This document shows positions 15,800 through 25,693 of a stretch of DNA of 32,139 nucleotides, in pieces (the first letter of the stretch is position 1; each line of letters starts with the position of its first letter). Position numbers and translations under genes: made by a program. The DNA comes from Acidobacteria bacterium RIFCSPLOWO2_12_FULL_67_14b (GTDB taxonomy: Bacteria > Acidobacteriota > Vicinamibacteria > Vicinamibacterales > UBA2999), in contig MELE01000095.1 in NCBI GenBank assembly GCA_001768615.1, forward strand, positions 1 to 32,139. Direction: 5' to 3'. The notes beneath the pieces are model-generated. The model did not search any database. It was not told the DNA's origin and saw nothing but the letters and a program-made list of their open reading frames with translations.

Positions 15800-17319
15800 T
15801 ACTGAGTATCCCGTTCGGCCTGGGCCTTCACGCGCGCGATCTCGTCGCGCAGCAATCGCTCGGAGGTCTCGGAGACGACCGAGCGGACGGTGTCGCGGAC
15901 CGTGTCGTGCACGGTCGTCGTCATGGCCTCGCGCAGGTGATCCGCAAACATCCCGGCGTTGAGGCGTTCGACCACGCGCTCGGCGATCTGGTCGAGCATG
16001 ACGTCGGTGATCTCCGGCTGGATCACCACCGGGGGCGGGGGCTCGGGGACCGCGGCCCTCGGTGGATGCGATCGCTCGCCCTGCTCGAACGCCAGGAGAT
16101 CGGCAAAGTCGTCCGCCACATCTCGTTGGGCCGACGAGGGCGCGTTCGGCGGCGGCGGACCGGGAGCCGGAGGCGGCGCGGGCACCGCCACAAACGGCGC
16201 GACCTCCACGGGCGCGACTTCCAGGGCCGGGATCTCCTCGAGCGCGACCTCCACGGGTGCGACCTCTACGGGCGCGACCTCGACGGGCGTGACCTCCACG
16301 GGTGCGACCTCCACGGGCGCGACCTCTACAGGCGCGACCTCTACAGGCGCCGGCGGCGAATCGAAAACCGGCACAGGTGGCGGCGGTGGCGTGGGCGGAG
16401 CGGCCGGCGCGGCGGTATTCACGGCTTCGGGCGTCTCGGGCAGCTCGACGTCGTGGATCCCCATCTCGGCGGCGAGCGTCTGCTGCTCGAGGCGGCGTTC
16501 TTCCCTGATCTTGTCCTCGTCGGCAAACCACTCGTCGTCGATTTCGAAGACCGGCGATGCCGGGGGCGTGCCGGCGGCCGGCGGCTGCGGACGTCTGCCC
16601 GGCGACCGCGGATCGACCGCGGTACCATGATGCTCGAGCGGCGGCGCGGGGTTCCGCCCCTGCCGTTCCTCGCCGCGGCCCGCCAGATGCTGATCCAGCG
16701 AATCAAACGCCGCATCCAGCGTGTCGAGGTAGTCGTGGCTTCCGTGCCCGCTTTCCACGGACCTCGCGTCCGGCGCGAGGCCCGAATCTTCCTTGAGCTC
16801 GTCCCAGCTCGACGCCTTGGCGGCGCGCACCGGCCGCGGGCTCTGCGGGCGGACCTGCGCCGAGGGCGGCGCCTCGCGCTGCCCCTGCTTCCGCTTCTCC
16901 GGCGGCGCCGAGGCAGGGGTCACCGTCCGCCCGGCCGCGGGACGCGCTTCACTCTTGATGCCGAGCAGCTCTTTGACGCGGCTAATCACGATCGTCGGCT
17001 CTAATGGTTTCTCGAGTACTCCGCTGGCGCCGCTGGCCTTGAGCTGCGCCGGATCCACCGATTCAAACGCGCCCGACAGCAACAGCACGGGCAGGTTCTT
17101 CAACGCCGGCTGGCTTCGCACGAAGCTCGCCACTTCGTACCCGTTCACGTTCGGCATCGTCGTGCCAGCCAGGACGATGTCGGGCCGCTGCGAGCTGATG
17201 CGCTCAATCGCCGCCTGCCCGTCCGACACCGTGACGATCCGGAAGGCCTCCTCGGCGAAGGTCAGCGCGATCACCCGCTGGACCGTGATGCTGTCGTCGG
17301 CGAGCAGCAGTGTTCGCAT
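15799..17319 (-). CDS. Receiver-like protein without phospho-acceptor, with APVEV repeats
   Basis: The N-terminal ~125 residues have a CheY-like receiver fold: acidic pair in LLLADDSITVQRV, LLLSGAF at the Thr/Ser position and the conserved Lys in VLEKPLEP. The expected phospho-acceptor Asp is Gly (DIVLAGTTMPNVNG). A long Pro/Ala/Glu-rich region follows, including about ten 5-residue units (APVEV; 16199-16348), then a helical C-terminal block (MLDQIAERVVERLNAGMFAD). Total 506 aa. It may be a phosphorylation-independent scaffold, for example in gliding, polarity or chemosensory systems, but no partner is nearby. Start ATG 17319; a 51-bp gap separates it from the mutase subunit gene. Confidence 0.75.
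   Translation of the reverse strand: MRTLLLADDSITVQRVIALTFAEEAFRIVTVSDGQAAIERISSQRPDIVLAGTTMPNVNGYEVASFVRSQPALKNLPVLLLSGAFESVDPAQLKASGASGVLEKPLEPTIVISRVKELLGIKSEARPAAGRTVTPASAPPEKRKQGQREAPPSAQVRPQSPRPVRAAKASSWDELKEDSGLAPDARSVESGHGSHDYLDTLDAAFDSLDQHLAGRGEERQGRNPAPPLEHHGTAVDPRSPGRRPQPPAAGTPPASPVFEIDDEWFADEDKIREERRLEQQTLAAEMGIHDVELPETPEAVNTAAPAAPPTPPPPPVPVFDSPPAPVEVAPVEVAPVEVAPVEVTPVEVAPVEVAPVEVALEEIPALEVAPVEVAPFVAVPAPPPAPGPPPPNAPSSAQRDVADDFADLLAFEQGERSHPPRAAVPEPPPPVVIQPEITDVMLDQIAERVVERLNAGMFADHLREAMTTTVHDTVRDTVRSVVSETSERLLRDEIARVKAQAERDTQ
16199..16348. repeat. Coding minisatellite, ten 15-bp units
   Basis: Ten contiguous 15-bp units (consensus GCGACCTCCACGGGC on the + strand) lie in frame in the pseudo-receiver gene and encode V-A-P-V-E type pentapeptides. 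Units 4-10 are near-identical; units 2 and 3 are diverged. Because units are multiples of three, copy-number change would lengthen or shorten the linker without breaking the frame. Confidence 0.9.
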
Positions 17320-17370
17320 GAGACAGGCTACTTCCGGATATCGGCCGAATGCTGCAGCATCAACAGTCCG

Positions 17371-17780
17371 TCAGACCGGCTCCACCCGGACGCGGGCGTT
17401 GGCCGTGATGTAGTCGATGATGTGCTGCATCGGGGTGCCCGGCAGGAACACGCCGCGAATGCCCATCGCATTCAGCTTCGGCAGGTCCACGTCGGGGATG
17501 ATGCCCCCAATCACGACCTGGACATCGTCCAGGCCCTTCTCCTTCAACAGGGTCATGACCCGCGGGCAGATGTGCATGTGTGCGCCCGACAGGATCGACA
17601 GCCCGATGACGTCGGCGTCTTCCTGCAGCGCCGCGGACACGATCTGCTCGGGGGTCTGGCGGAGGCCCGTGTAGATCACCTCCATGCCGGCATCGCGCAG
17701 CGCGCGCGCGATCACCTTCGCGCCACGGTCGTGGCCGTCGAGTCCCGGCTTGGCGATGACGACTCGGATCTTCTGGCTCA

Positions 17781-17781
<1 letters not shown>
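17371..17781 (-). CDS. B12-binding small subunit of acyl-CoA mutase (IcmB/McmA2-like)
   Basis: This 136-aa protein is a stand-alone cobalamin-binding domain. It has the base-off/His-on signature: [10 protein letters not shown] (DxHxxG), [10 protein letters not shown] (SxL) and VVIGGIIPD (GG). It starts at ATG 17781, overlapping the stop of the large subunit by one base, so the two are made together. The length equals that known for IcmB of streptomycete isobutyryl-CoA mutase. With its partner it should form the adenosylcobalamin-dependent carbon-skeleton rearranging enzyme. Confidence 0.93.
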
Positions 17782-19460
<1,679 letters not shown>

Positions 19461-19468
19461 GCCACTTA

Positions 19469-19474
19469 ATTATA
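19469..19474 (-). promoter_or_regulatory. Perfect -10 box very close to the mutase ATG
   Basis: TATAAT (19474-19469 on the - strand) is followed by only 8 nt before the ATG at 19460. A start site at the usual distance would leave a 1-2 nt leader. No convincing -35 was found at 16-18 nt. The downstream gene lacks a good Shine-Dalgarno sequence, which fits leaderless initiation. Confidence 0.4.
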
Positions 19475-19536
19475 GGGCGTGCGAGCGGTTTCAGGCCGGG
19501 GAATCGATGCGTTCGGCTCATCGCACAGATAGCGAA

Positions 19537-19566
19537 TTGACATTGCGGCGTGATGGTTGCTACCGT
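19537..19566 (+). promoter_or_regulatory. Putative promoter of the glutamate dehydrogenase gene
   Basis: TTGACA (19537-19542) is followed after 18 nt by TACCGT (19561-19566), giving a leader of about 35 nt before ATG 19609. The -35 is a perfect consensus; the -10 keeps T-A-n-n-n-T. The 148-bp gap is divergent, with the mutase promoter at its other end. Confidence 0.5.
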
Positions 19567-19608
19567 GGGTCGTTTGCACTGATCGTCTTGATTCCTTGTT
19601 GAGGCACT

Positions 19609-20859
19609 ATGGCACCATACGGCACCGTCTTTGGCGCGATGCTCCAGGAGTTCGAGGGAGCCGCCCGCATTCTGAACCTCGAACCCGGCCTCTGGCGGAT
19701 GCTCACGCATGCCAAGCGCCAGATCATCGTCTCCTGCCCGGTCCAGATGGACAACGGCGAGATCCAGGTGTTCACCGGCTATCGCGTCCAGTACAACGTG
19801 ACGCTGGGCCCGGCCAAGGGTGGCATTCGCTATCACCCGGGCGTCACGCTCGACGAGGTCACGGCGCTCGCCGCGTGGATGACGTGGAAGTGCGCCGTCG
19901 CGCAGCTGCCCTTCGGTGGCGGCAAGGGCGGCGTAATCTGCGACCCGATGAAGATGTCGAGGCGCGAGCTCGAAGCGCTCACCCGCCGCTACACCGCCGA
20001 GATCATCGACTCCATCGGCCCCGAAAAGGACGTGCCGGCGCCCGACGTCAACACCAACGAGCAGATCATGGCGTGGTTCTCCGACACCTACTCGATGCAC
20101 GTCGGCCACACCTCCACGGCGGTCGTCACCGGGAAGCCGGTCGAGATGGGCGGGTCGCTCGGCCGCCGCGAGGCTACCGGCCGCGGCGTGATGATCGTCG
20201 CGCGCGAATCGGCGCGCCACCTCGGCTTCGAGCTGAAGGGCGCGCGCGTGGCCATCCAGGGCTTCGGCAACGTCGGGTCGATCGCCGCGGAGCTGCTGGC
20301 GCAGCAGGGCGCGAAGATCGTCGGCGTCACCGACTGGAAGGGCGGCGTCCAGAACCCGAAGGGCCTCGACGTGGGCAAGCTGATCGATTACGTCAAGGAA
20401 CACAAGACCGTGAACGGCTTTGCGGGCGGGGATCCGCTGGGGGCCGCCGACGTGTTCAAGCTCGACTGCGAGATCCTGATCCCCGCGGCCCTCGAGAAAC
20501 AGATCACCGACGAGAACGCGGCCGACATCAAGGCGAAGCTGATCGTCGAAGGGGCCAACGGCCCGACGACGCCGGAAGCGCACAAGCTGCTGCACGAGCG
20601 CGGCGTCTTCGTGGTGCCGGACATCCTCGCCAACGCCGGCGGCGTCACGGTGTCGTACTTCGAGTGGGTGCAGGATCGCCACGGCTACTTCTGGACCGAG
20701 AAGGAAGTGAACGAACGGCTCGAGGCGAAGATGGTCGAAGCCTACAACGTGGTGCTGAAGACCGCGGAGAAGTACAAGGTCGACATGCGGGCCGCGGCGT
20801 ACATCGTGGCGATCGGCCGTGTCGCAACCGTGACGCGCCTGCGCGGAATGTACGCCTAA
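19609..20859 (+). CDS. Glu/Leu/Phe/Val family dehydrogenase, glutamate-dehydrogenase-like
   Basis: This 416-aa enzyme reversibly deaminates an amino acid, most likely glutamate, to the 2-oxo acid with NAD(P). The dimerisation/substrate domain has GPAKGGIRYHPGV and LPFGGGKGGV (catalytic Lys) and PAPDVNTNEQIM. The nucleotide-binding domain has VAIQGFGNVGSIAAELL. The length matches hexameric GDH I. The ATG at 19609 is preceded by GAGG at short distance. The gene ends four bases inside the convergent VWFA-related gene. A role in nitrogen balance or branched-chain amino acid breakdown is plausible given the neighbours. Confidence 0.93.
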   Translation: MAPYGTVFGAMLQEFEGAARILNLEPGLWRMLTHAKRQIIVSCPVQMDNGEIQVFTGYRVQYNVTLGPAKGGIRYHPGVTLDEVTALAAWMTWKCAVAQLPFGGGKGGVICDPMKMSRRELEALTRRYTAEIIDSIGPEKDVPAPDVNTNEQIMAWFSDTYSMHVGHTSTAVVTGKPVEMGGSLGRREATGRGVMIVARESARHLGFELKGARVAIQGFGNVGSIAAELLAQQGAKIVGVTDWKGGVQNPKGLDVGKLIDYVKEHKTVNGFAGGDPLGAADVFKLDCEILIPAALEKQITDENAADIKAKLIVEGANGPTTPEAHKLLHERGVFVVPDILANAGGVTVSYFEWVQDRHGYFWTEKEVNERLEAKMVEAYNVVLKTAEKYKVDMRAAAYIVAIGRVATVTRLRGMYA

Positions 20860-22906
20860 CCGCCGATGCGGAAGGCCACAAGCTCGGTGACGGGTGGGTG
20901 GCCTTCGGCGTTGGCGGCGAGCTCGAGCAGGTACTGTCCGGTCGCGAAGCTGGCGAGCGGAAGGTCTAGGACGTATGGCTGGCCCGCGGCTGGCGGCGTC
21001 ACCGTGAGGTCGCTCATCTTCGTGCCCTGCTGATTCAGCAGGCGGGCCGTCACGGTGGCGGGCACGGTTCCCGGGGCGAAGGTGTCGAACCGCACCAGCA
21101 GCCGATCGGTCCTCCGGAAGTCGCGCGTCGCGGCGGGCGGAACGGCCGGGCCCGTGGTGAGGGCCGTGAACTCGCGGGCGTTGCGCGCGAACCAGACGCG
21201 CGGCGTGCCGATCATGACCTCGGGCGCCGACAGGTCCGGCACCGCCAGGTCGCGGTCTTCCGAATCGAGCGTCCCGGTGCCGTCGCCTTCGATGGTCAGG
21301 CGCATCTGCAGCGGGCCGGGCTTCGCCTCGAAGCTCACGGTGGCGCCTGATCCCACGGCGGCCATCTCGGCCGGGGCGCGGCCCCGATACACGACGTCGC
21401 CGGCGGGCGTGGTGGCCAGGATCGTCACGCGCCGCGGATCGTCCCGGCGGCTGCCCGGCGTGGCCGGGAGCGGTTCCCACAGGAACGTGACCGTGGTCTT
21501 GCCGTCATGGCCGGGACCGGTGCCAATCCACGTGCGGATGTAGCGGCGGTTGGTCATCGGCGCGATGGCGGCCAGGGCCTTGGTGACAGCCGCCGGCGGC
21601 CCGGCGGGCAGGCCCACGCGCGTCGCGCGCCGCACGTCGGCGTCGGTGTAGGCCCAGTAACCGCGCCGGGCCCGCACCTGCATGCCCGGCCGCTTCACGC
21701 GCACCTTGATCTCGTGGAACTTGCCGTCGGTGGGCGCCTGGGTCGAGTTGTAGCCGAGCAGGTAGTAGGCGCTCGAGTCCCTGACGATCTGCTTGAGCCC
21801 GTTGGCGAGGTCGTTCTGGTTCACGATGGCGCGGCCGTCGGTGTTCTCGGCCAGCCCGCGCAGCGTGTCCATCGTCGAATTGAGCGACGCCTGGCTCGTC
21901 GTGATCGAGATGTTCGCGGTGATGTCGAAATCGCCGATCGCCAGCCCGCGCGGGTCAACGGTGTAGATCGACGTGTTGTTGCGATTGGCGGCGTCGTAGA
22001 CGTCCTGCAGTTCCTGGATCAGGTCGAGCCCGGCGGTGAAGTTCGCGCGCTCTTCCATCAGGTTGTTGTCGCCCGCAAACGGGTCGCGGCGCGCCGGGTT
22101 GTTGCCGCTCCCCGGCTCGGCGGCGATCGCGTCGCGCATCTGCGGCGGCAGCACCGTCACGTAGCCCTCGCTGACGAGGACGATCGACTTGCGGCCCTCG
22201 CGCAACGAGCCGAGCTTGTGCGCGATGCCGCGCAGCGCCGTCAGCGAGACCTGGCGGCGGATGCGCTCGACGACCTCGGCCGGGTACTTGTAGACGTAGG
22301 ACTGCTCGATGTCGTTTTTGGGTTCGTAGTCGAACTTGCGGCCCTCGAACTTCTCCACGGTGTTGAGCACGCCCTGGTGGTTCCGCGTGAGCATGACGCC
22401 GTCGATCGGCGTCAGCGGGTACATCACGCCGATCAGGTCGGCGGGCGAGAGCTGGTTGGCGATGAAGTCCATCAGCGGCTTGCGCACGCGCCAGCTGGTT
22501 TCGCGCCGGACGTGATAGTCGTCCAGGAAGAACACGAAGATGCGCGAGTTCTCGTCGGCCGCGGCCATCTCTTCGTCGTTGCGGCTGCGGATGCCCCGCT
22601 GCGTGTAGGTCGGCACGGTGGTGGTGTCGACCTTGACGAGGCGGAAGGCTTCGAGCGTCTGCGGCTTGTTGTCTTCGAAGAGCTCGAAATCCGTGGGCGT
22701 GAGGTCGGCGACCGGGTTGCCCTGCTTGTCGGTGACGATCACGTCGACGCGGACGAAGTTGACCCCGGCACGGAAGACGGGCTGCGCCGGATCGGCGGGT
22801 GGAGGCTGGGCCGGCTGCTGGGCCGGTCCTGCGCCGCCACGGCCGCGAGGGTCGTGAGCGCCGCGACTGCAACCAGAGCGAACACCCGGACCGTCGTGAT
22901 GCGCAT
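20856..22906 (-). CDS. VWFA-related Acidobacterial-type secreted protein, apparent 1-nt frameshift
   Basis: The main frame begins with PVFRAGVNFVRVDVIVTDKQ, the N-terminal domain of VWFA-related acidobacterial proteins (TIGR03436-like), then a von Willebrand A-like domain (RIFVFFLDDYHVRRETSW to LLGYNSTQAPTDGK) and a beta-rich C-terminal part ending at TAG 20856. No start codon of this frame lies at a sensible place. A good signal peptide (MRITTVRVFALVAVAALTTL) lies just upstream in another frame, from ATG 22906. The two join if reading shifts by -1 near 22829; one extra G in the CAGG at 22828-22831 would restore a ~683-aa protein. The cause is a recent deletion or an assembly error. These proteins are exported and of unknown function; the MIDAS-type DxSxS is not evident. 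Confidence 0.8.
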
Positions 22907-22940
22907 GCCTGTACGGTCGATGATAACATTGACGTTCTCC

Positions 22941-24107
22941 ATGAGTCAGACCATCGCCGCCGCCCCCGCGCTGACACGGCTGGCCGAAGACGAGGCCCTG
23001 TTCCGCGACAGCGTCTACGAGTTTGCCGACCGCGAAGTGCGGCCGATCACCCGCGAGATGGACGAGCACGCCAAGATGTCGCCCGGCTTGATCACGAAGC
23101 TCTTCGAGCTGGGCGTGATGAGCGTCGAGATTCCCGAAAGCTACGGCGGCGCCGGCGGCACGTTCTTCCACTCGGTGCTGGCGGTGGAGTCGCTGTCGCG
23201 GGTCGACCCCTCGGTCGGCGTGCTGGTGGACGTGCAGAACACGCTCGTGATCAACGCGCTGCTGCGCTGGGGCAGCGACGAGATCAAGCGGCGCTACCTG
23301 CCGAGGATGGCGAAGAACCTGATCGGCGCCTACTGCCTGTCGGAGGCCGGCTCGGGCAGCGACGCCTTCGCGCTGGCCACCCGCGCGGCCGAGACCGGCG
23401 ACGGTTACGCGCTCACCGGCCGCAAGCTGTGGATCACCAACGGCAACGAAGCCGACCTCTTCATCGTCTTCGCCAACATCAATCCCGAGGCGGGCTACCG
23501 CGGCATCACCGCGTTCCTGGTCGAGCGCGGCATGGCCGGGTTCACGGTGGGCCAGAAGGAAGACAAGCTCGGCATCCGCGCCAGCAGCACCTGCGAGCTG
23601 CTGTTCGAAGACTGCGTGGTGCCGAAGTCGCAGATTCTCGGCGAGGTCGGCAAGGGCTACAAGGTCGCCATCGAGACGCTCAACGAGGGCCGCATCGGCA
23701 TCGGCGCCCAGATGCTGGGGCTCGCGCAGGGCGCGCTCGATCACACCGTGAAGTACATCAAGGAGCGCAAGCAGTTCGGCAAGCCCCTCGCCGATTTCCA
23801 AGGCGTGCAGTTCCAGCTCGCGCGCATGGCGCTCGACGTCGAGGCGACGCGGCTGCTCGTCTACAACTGCGCGCGCCTGCGCGATGCCGGCCTCCCCTTC
23901 CTGACCGAGGCGGCCATGTGCAAGGTCTACTCGTCGGAGGTGGCCGAGCGCGTGGCGTCGATGGCCATCAACCTGTATGGCGGCTACGGCTTCGTGAAGG
24001 ACTACCCGGTCGAGAAGTTGTACCGGGACGCGAAGATCGGGCAGATCTACGAAGGCACGACCAACATGCAGCTGATGACGATCGCCAAACAAGTACTAGG
24101 TGCTTAG
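22941..24107 (+). CDS. Acyl-CoA dehydrogenase (short/branched-chain type)
   Basis: This 388-aa FAD flavoprotein introduces an alpha-beta double bond into acyl-CoA and passes electrons to ETF. The N-terminal helical domain, middle beta domain (YCLSEAGSGSDAFALATRA, LWITNGNEADLFIVFA) and C-terminal helical domain (ERKQFGKPLADFQGVQFQLA, GGYGFVKDYPVEKLYRDAKI) are complete. The catalytic Glu lies in QIYEGTTNMQL. The start is ATG 22941 (MSQTIAAAPALTRLAEDEAL); the frame stays open far upstream but that part is antisense to the VWFA gene. The last residues (LGA) and TAG are encoded by the AGGTGCTT repeat. Substrate is probably a short or branched acyl-CoA, consistent with the nearby mutase. Confidence 0.94.
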   Translation: MSQTIAAAPALTRLAEDEALFRDSVYEFADREVRPITREMDEHAKMSPGLITKLFELGVMSVEIPESYGGAGGTFFHSVLAVESLSRVDPSVGVLVDVQNTLVINALLRWGSDEIKRRYLPRMAKNLIGAYCLSEAGSGSDAFALATRAAETGDGYALTGRKLWITNGNEADLFIVFANINPEAGYRGITAFLVERGMAGFTVGQKEDKLGIRASSTCELLFEDCVVPKSQILGEVGKGYKVAIETLNEGRIGIGAQMLGLAQGALDHTVKYIKERKQFGKPLADFQGVQFQLARMALDVEATRLLVYNCARLRDAGLPFLTEAAMCKVYSSEVAERVASMAINLYGGYGFVKDYPVEKLYRDAKIGQIYEGTTNMQLMTIAKQVLGA

Positions 24108-24248
24108 GTGCTTGGGTGCTTGGGTGCTTGGGTGCAGCACCTGAGCACCTCAGCACCTCAGCACTTCAGCACCTCAGGGTGCAGCACCTGAGCACCTGAG
24201 CACCTGAGCACCTGAGCACCTGAGCACCTCAGCACTTCAGCACCTCAG
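24098..24248. repeat. Tandem/inverted AGGTGCTT - GAGCACCT array
   Basis: The left part (24098-24134) has five AGGTGCTT-like units. The right part has two runs of the inverted 8-bp unit (GAGCACCT / CAGCACCT), one from 24135 and a very regular one from 24183, separated by GGTGC at 24178-24182. It can fold into one or two hairpins around GGTGCAGCACC. It fills the gap between two convergent genes and supplies both stops: TAG of the acyl-CoA dehydrogenase (24105-24107) and TGA of the opposite gene (24247-24245). It belongs to the same family as 11453-11530. Confidence 0.85.
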
Positions 24249-24970
24249 GGGAGTATCACCTGAAGCGTCCGGGCGTCGCGGGCGAGGCGCTCGAGCAGGC
24301 CGCCGCGGGCGTAGCCGTCGGGGCCTTCGACGCGGATGGCCGCGTGCACGGCCTTCTCCGCCGCCGCCGCCGACAACGACCGGGCCAGGCGGATCGCCGT
24401 TTCATAGTCGTCGTCCCGCTCCACCGTTTGCGCGGCCTGCAGCGTGAGCAGCCGCGCGGCGTAGAGTTCCGCGGCCGCGTCGGCGAGGGCCCAGTGCGGC
24501 ACCTTCTCGTCGCCCCCGGGGCGGAGCCCGGTGCGTTTCATGGCGGCCACCGCATGGGCGACCGCAGACCGCCCGACGCCGAGCGCCACGGCGCAGCACA
24601 CCAGGCGCGCGCGCATCAGGGTGGAGCCGGTGGCGCGCTGCACCGACGCCAGCGCGAACTCGGCCCCCCGCAGGCCCGGCAGCGACGGCGGAATCACGGT
24701 GCCCGCGGCGCCCGAACCCGCGGCCGAGCCGAAGCCGATCGACGCCGCCAACCCCGCGCTCGCCGACGCCAGCTCCTCGATGATCAGCACCGCCGCCATC
24801 TCGGCGCCCGCAAACGGATCCGCGAGCGCCTCGGCGATCAGCGCCTGGGTGACCTCCTCGGGAATGCGGCCCGTCTTGTCGATGGCCGCCGCCACGCTCC
24901 GGGCGGCCCGCGTCACGCCGCGCGCGCGATCGACGATGGCCTGCTGGTCGGGGGTGAGGTCGAAGGTCAT
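24245..24970 (-). CDS. Acyl-CoA-dehydrogenase-like protein lacking the middle domain
   Basis: This 241-aa protein starts like an acyl-CoA dehydrogenase (FDLTPDQQAIVDRARGVTRA; LIIEELASASAGLAASIGFG, residues 1-85). It then passes directly to a C-terminal helical domain (FALASVQRATGSTLMRARLV; PHWALADAAAELYAARLLTL; GLLERLARDARTLQVIL). The middle beta-barrel of about 110 residues is absent, as are the R..FG FAD contact and the IYEGT catalytic Glu, where the protein ends in VILP. It is thus unlikely to be an active dehydrogenase; it may be a structural partner subunit or a decaying paralogue. The open frame and normal codon use argue that it is expressed. Start ATG 24970. The TGA comes from the adjacent repeat. 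Confidence 0.7.
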   Translation of the reverse strand: MTFDLTPDQQAIVDRARGVTRAARSVAAAIDKTGRIPEEVTQALIAEALADPFAGAEMAAVLIIEELASASAGLAASIGFGSAAGSGAAGTVIPPSLPGLRGAEFALASVQRATGSTLMRARLVCCAVALGVGRSAVAHAVAAMKRTGLRPGGDEKVPHWALADAAAELYAARLLTLQAAQTVERDDDYETAIRLARSLSAAAAEKAVHAAIRVEGPDGYARGGLLERLARDARTLQVILP

Positions 24971-25018
24971 GAGGGGATAAGCCGCGGTGGATAGACCGAT
25001 AAGACACGATTATATAAA

Positions 25019-25119
25019 GAAACCACGAAGATCACGAAGGCCATCACGAAGGTCACGAAGATTCTCTTGGAAAAATACTTCTGGGCCTTCGTGGTGATCT
25101 TCGTGAGCTTCGTGGTTTC
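25019..25119. repeat. Inverted repeat of CACGAAG units
   Basis: The left arm (25019-25060) contains GAAACCACGAAG, ATCACGAAGG and related units; the right arm (25077-25119) carries their reverse complements (CCTTCGTGGTGATCTTCGTG, CTTCGTGGTTTCC). The outer 12 nt pair perfectly and the rest pairs with scattered mismatches around a loop of about 16 nt that contains AAAAA. It lies between the HIT gene stop (7 bp away) and the shortened dehydrogenase-like gene. CACGAAG-type repeats of this form recur in many bacterial genomes. Confidence 0.8.
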
Positions 25120-25126
25120 CTTTTGA

Positions 25127-25612
25127 TCAGCTCAGCCCGGCAAACAGCGGCCGCAGGCGCTCCACCGTGCGCGGCAACTCTTCCGGCAGCACGCGCACTT
25201 CCCCGACCACCGACATGAAGTTGGTGTCGCCGTTCCAGCGCGGCACCAGGTGCACGTGCAGGTGATCGACGATGCCGGCGCCGGCCGGCCGCCCCAGGTT
25301 CATCCCGACGTTAATCCCCTGCGGCTGGTAGGCCTCGGTCAGCACCTGCTCGGCGCGCTGCGTCAACAGCGCCAGCTCGTTCAGCTCGTCGCGCGTCAGC
25401 CGCGCCAGGCTGGCCACGTGCCGGCGCGGCACGACCATCAGGTGGCCGGCGTTATACGGATAGAGGTTGAGGATGACGTAGGTGAGCGGCGCCTCGTGCA
25501 CGACCAGCGCGCGCGCCGTCTCGGTGGCTTGCGCGGCGCAGAACACGCAGTCGTTCGCGTCTTCCGCGCGTGTCACGTAGGTGTGTCTCCAGGGCGACCA
25601 GATCCGCTCCAT
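25127..25612 (-). CDS. HIT-family nucleotide hydrolase/phosphorylase
   Basis: This 161-aa protein carries the histidine triad HLHVHLVPRW (about residues 116-125), with the central His as nucleophile, and an upstream CVFC pair plus HLMVVPRRHV that together resemble the zinc site of Ap4A phosphorylase-like HIT proteins. The N-terminus (MERIWSPWRHTYV) is typical of that subgroup (RIWTPxRxxYV). Such enzymes cleave dinucleoside polyphosphates or AMP conjugates. The ATG at 25612 is preceded by the repeat that also forms the HU gene 3' end; the two genes are co-directional and probably co-transcribed. Confidence 0.9.
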   Translation of the reverse strand: MERIWSPWRHTYVTRAEDANDCVFCAAQATETARALVVHEAPLTYVILNLYPYNAGHLMVVPRRHVASLARLTRDELNELALLTQRAEQVLTEAYQPQGINVGMNLGRPAGAGIVDHLHVHLVPRWNGDTNFMSVVGEVRVLPEELPRTVERLRPLFAGLS

Positions 25613-25616
25613 GACG

Positions 25617-25693
25617 ATCTCAGACCTCAGATCTCAGATTGCAGATCTCCACAGCCCGGATCAATCTGCGATCTGAGATCCGAGATCTGAGAT
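25617..25693. repeat. 30-bp-stem inverted repeat overlapping the HU gene 3' end
   Basis: Arms 25617-25646 and 25664-25693 match as reverse complements at 27 of 30 positions, with a 17-nt loop. On - strand RNA two of the three mismatches become G-U wobbles, so the structure suits the HU-to-HIT transcript. The right arm encodes exactly the last ten residues of the HU-like protein. The sequence belongs to the same family as 84-235 (AGATCTCAGATTGC). Confidence 0.9.

Noticed and set aside
21507-22940. 5' extension of the acyl-CoA dehydrogenase frame
   Set aside because: The upstream part is antisense to the VWFA-related gene; ATG 22941 gives the normal dehydrogenase length.
24098-24248. CRISPR-like array
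   Set aside because: Units are 8 bp, contiguous and without unique spacers; no cas gene is present.
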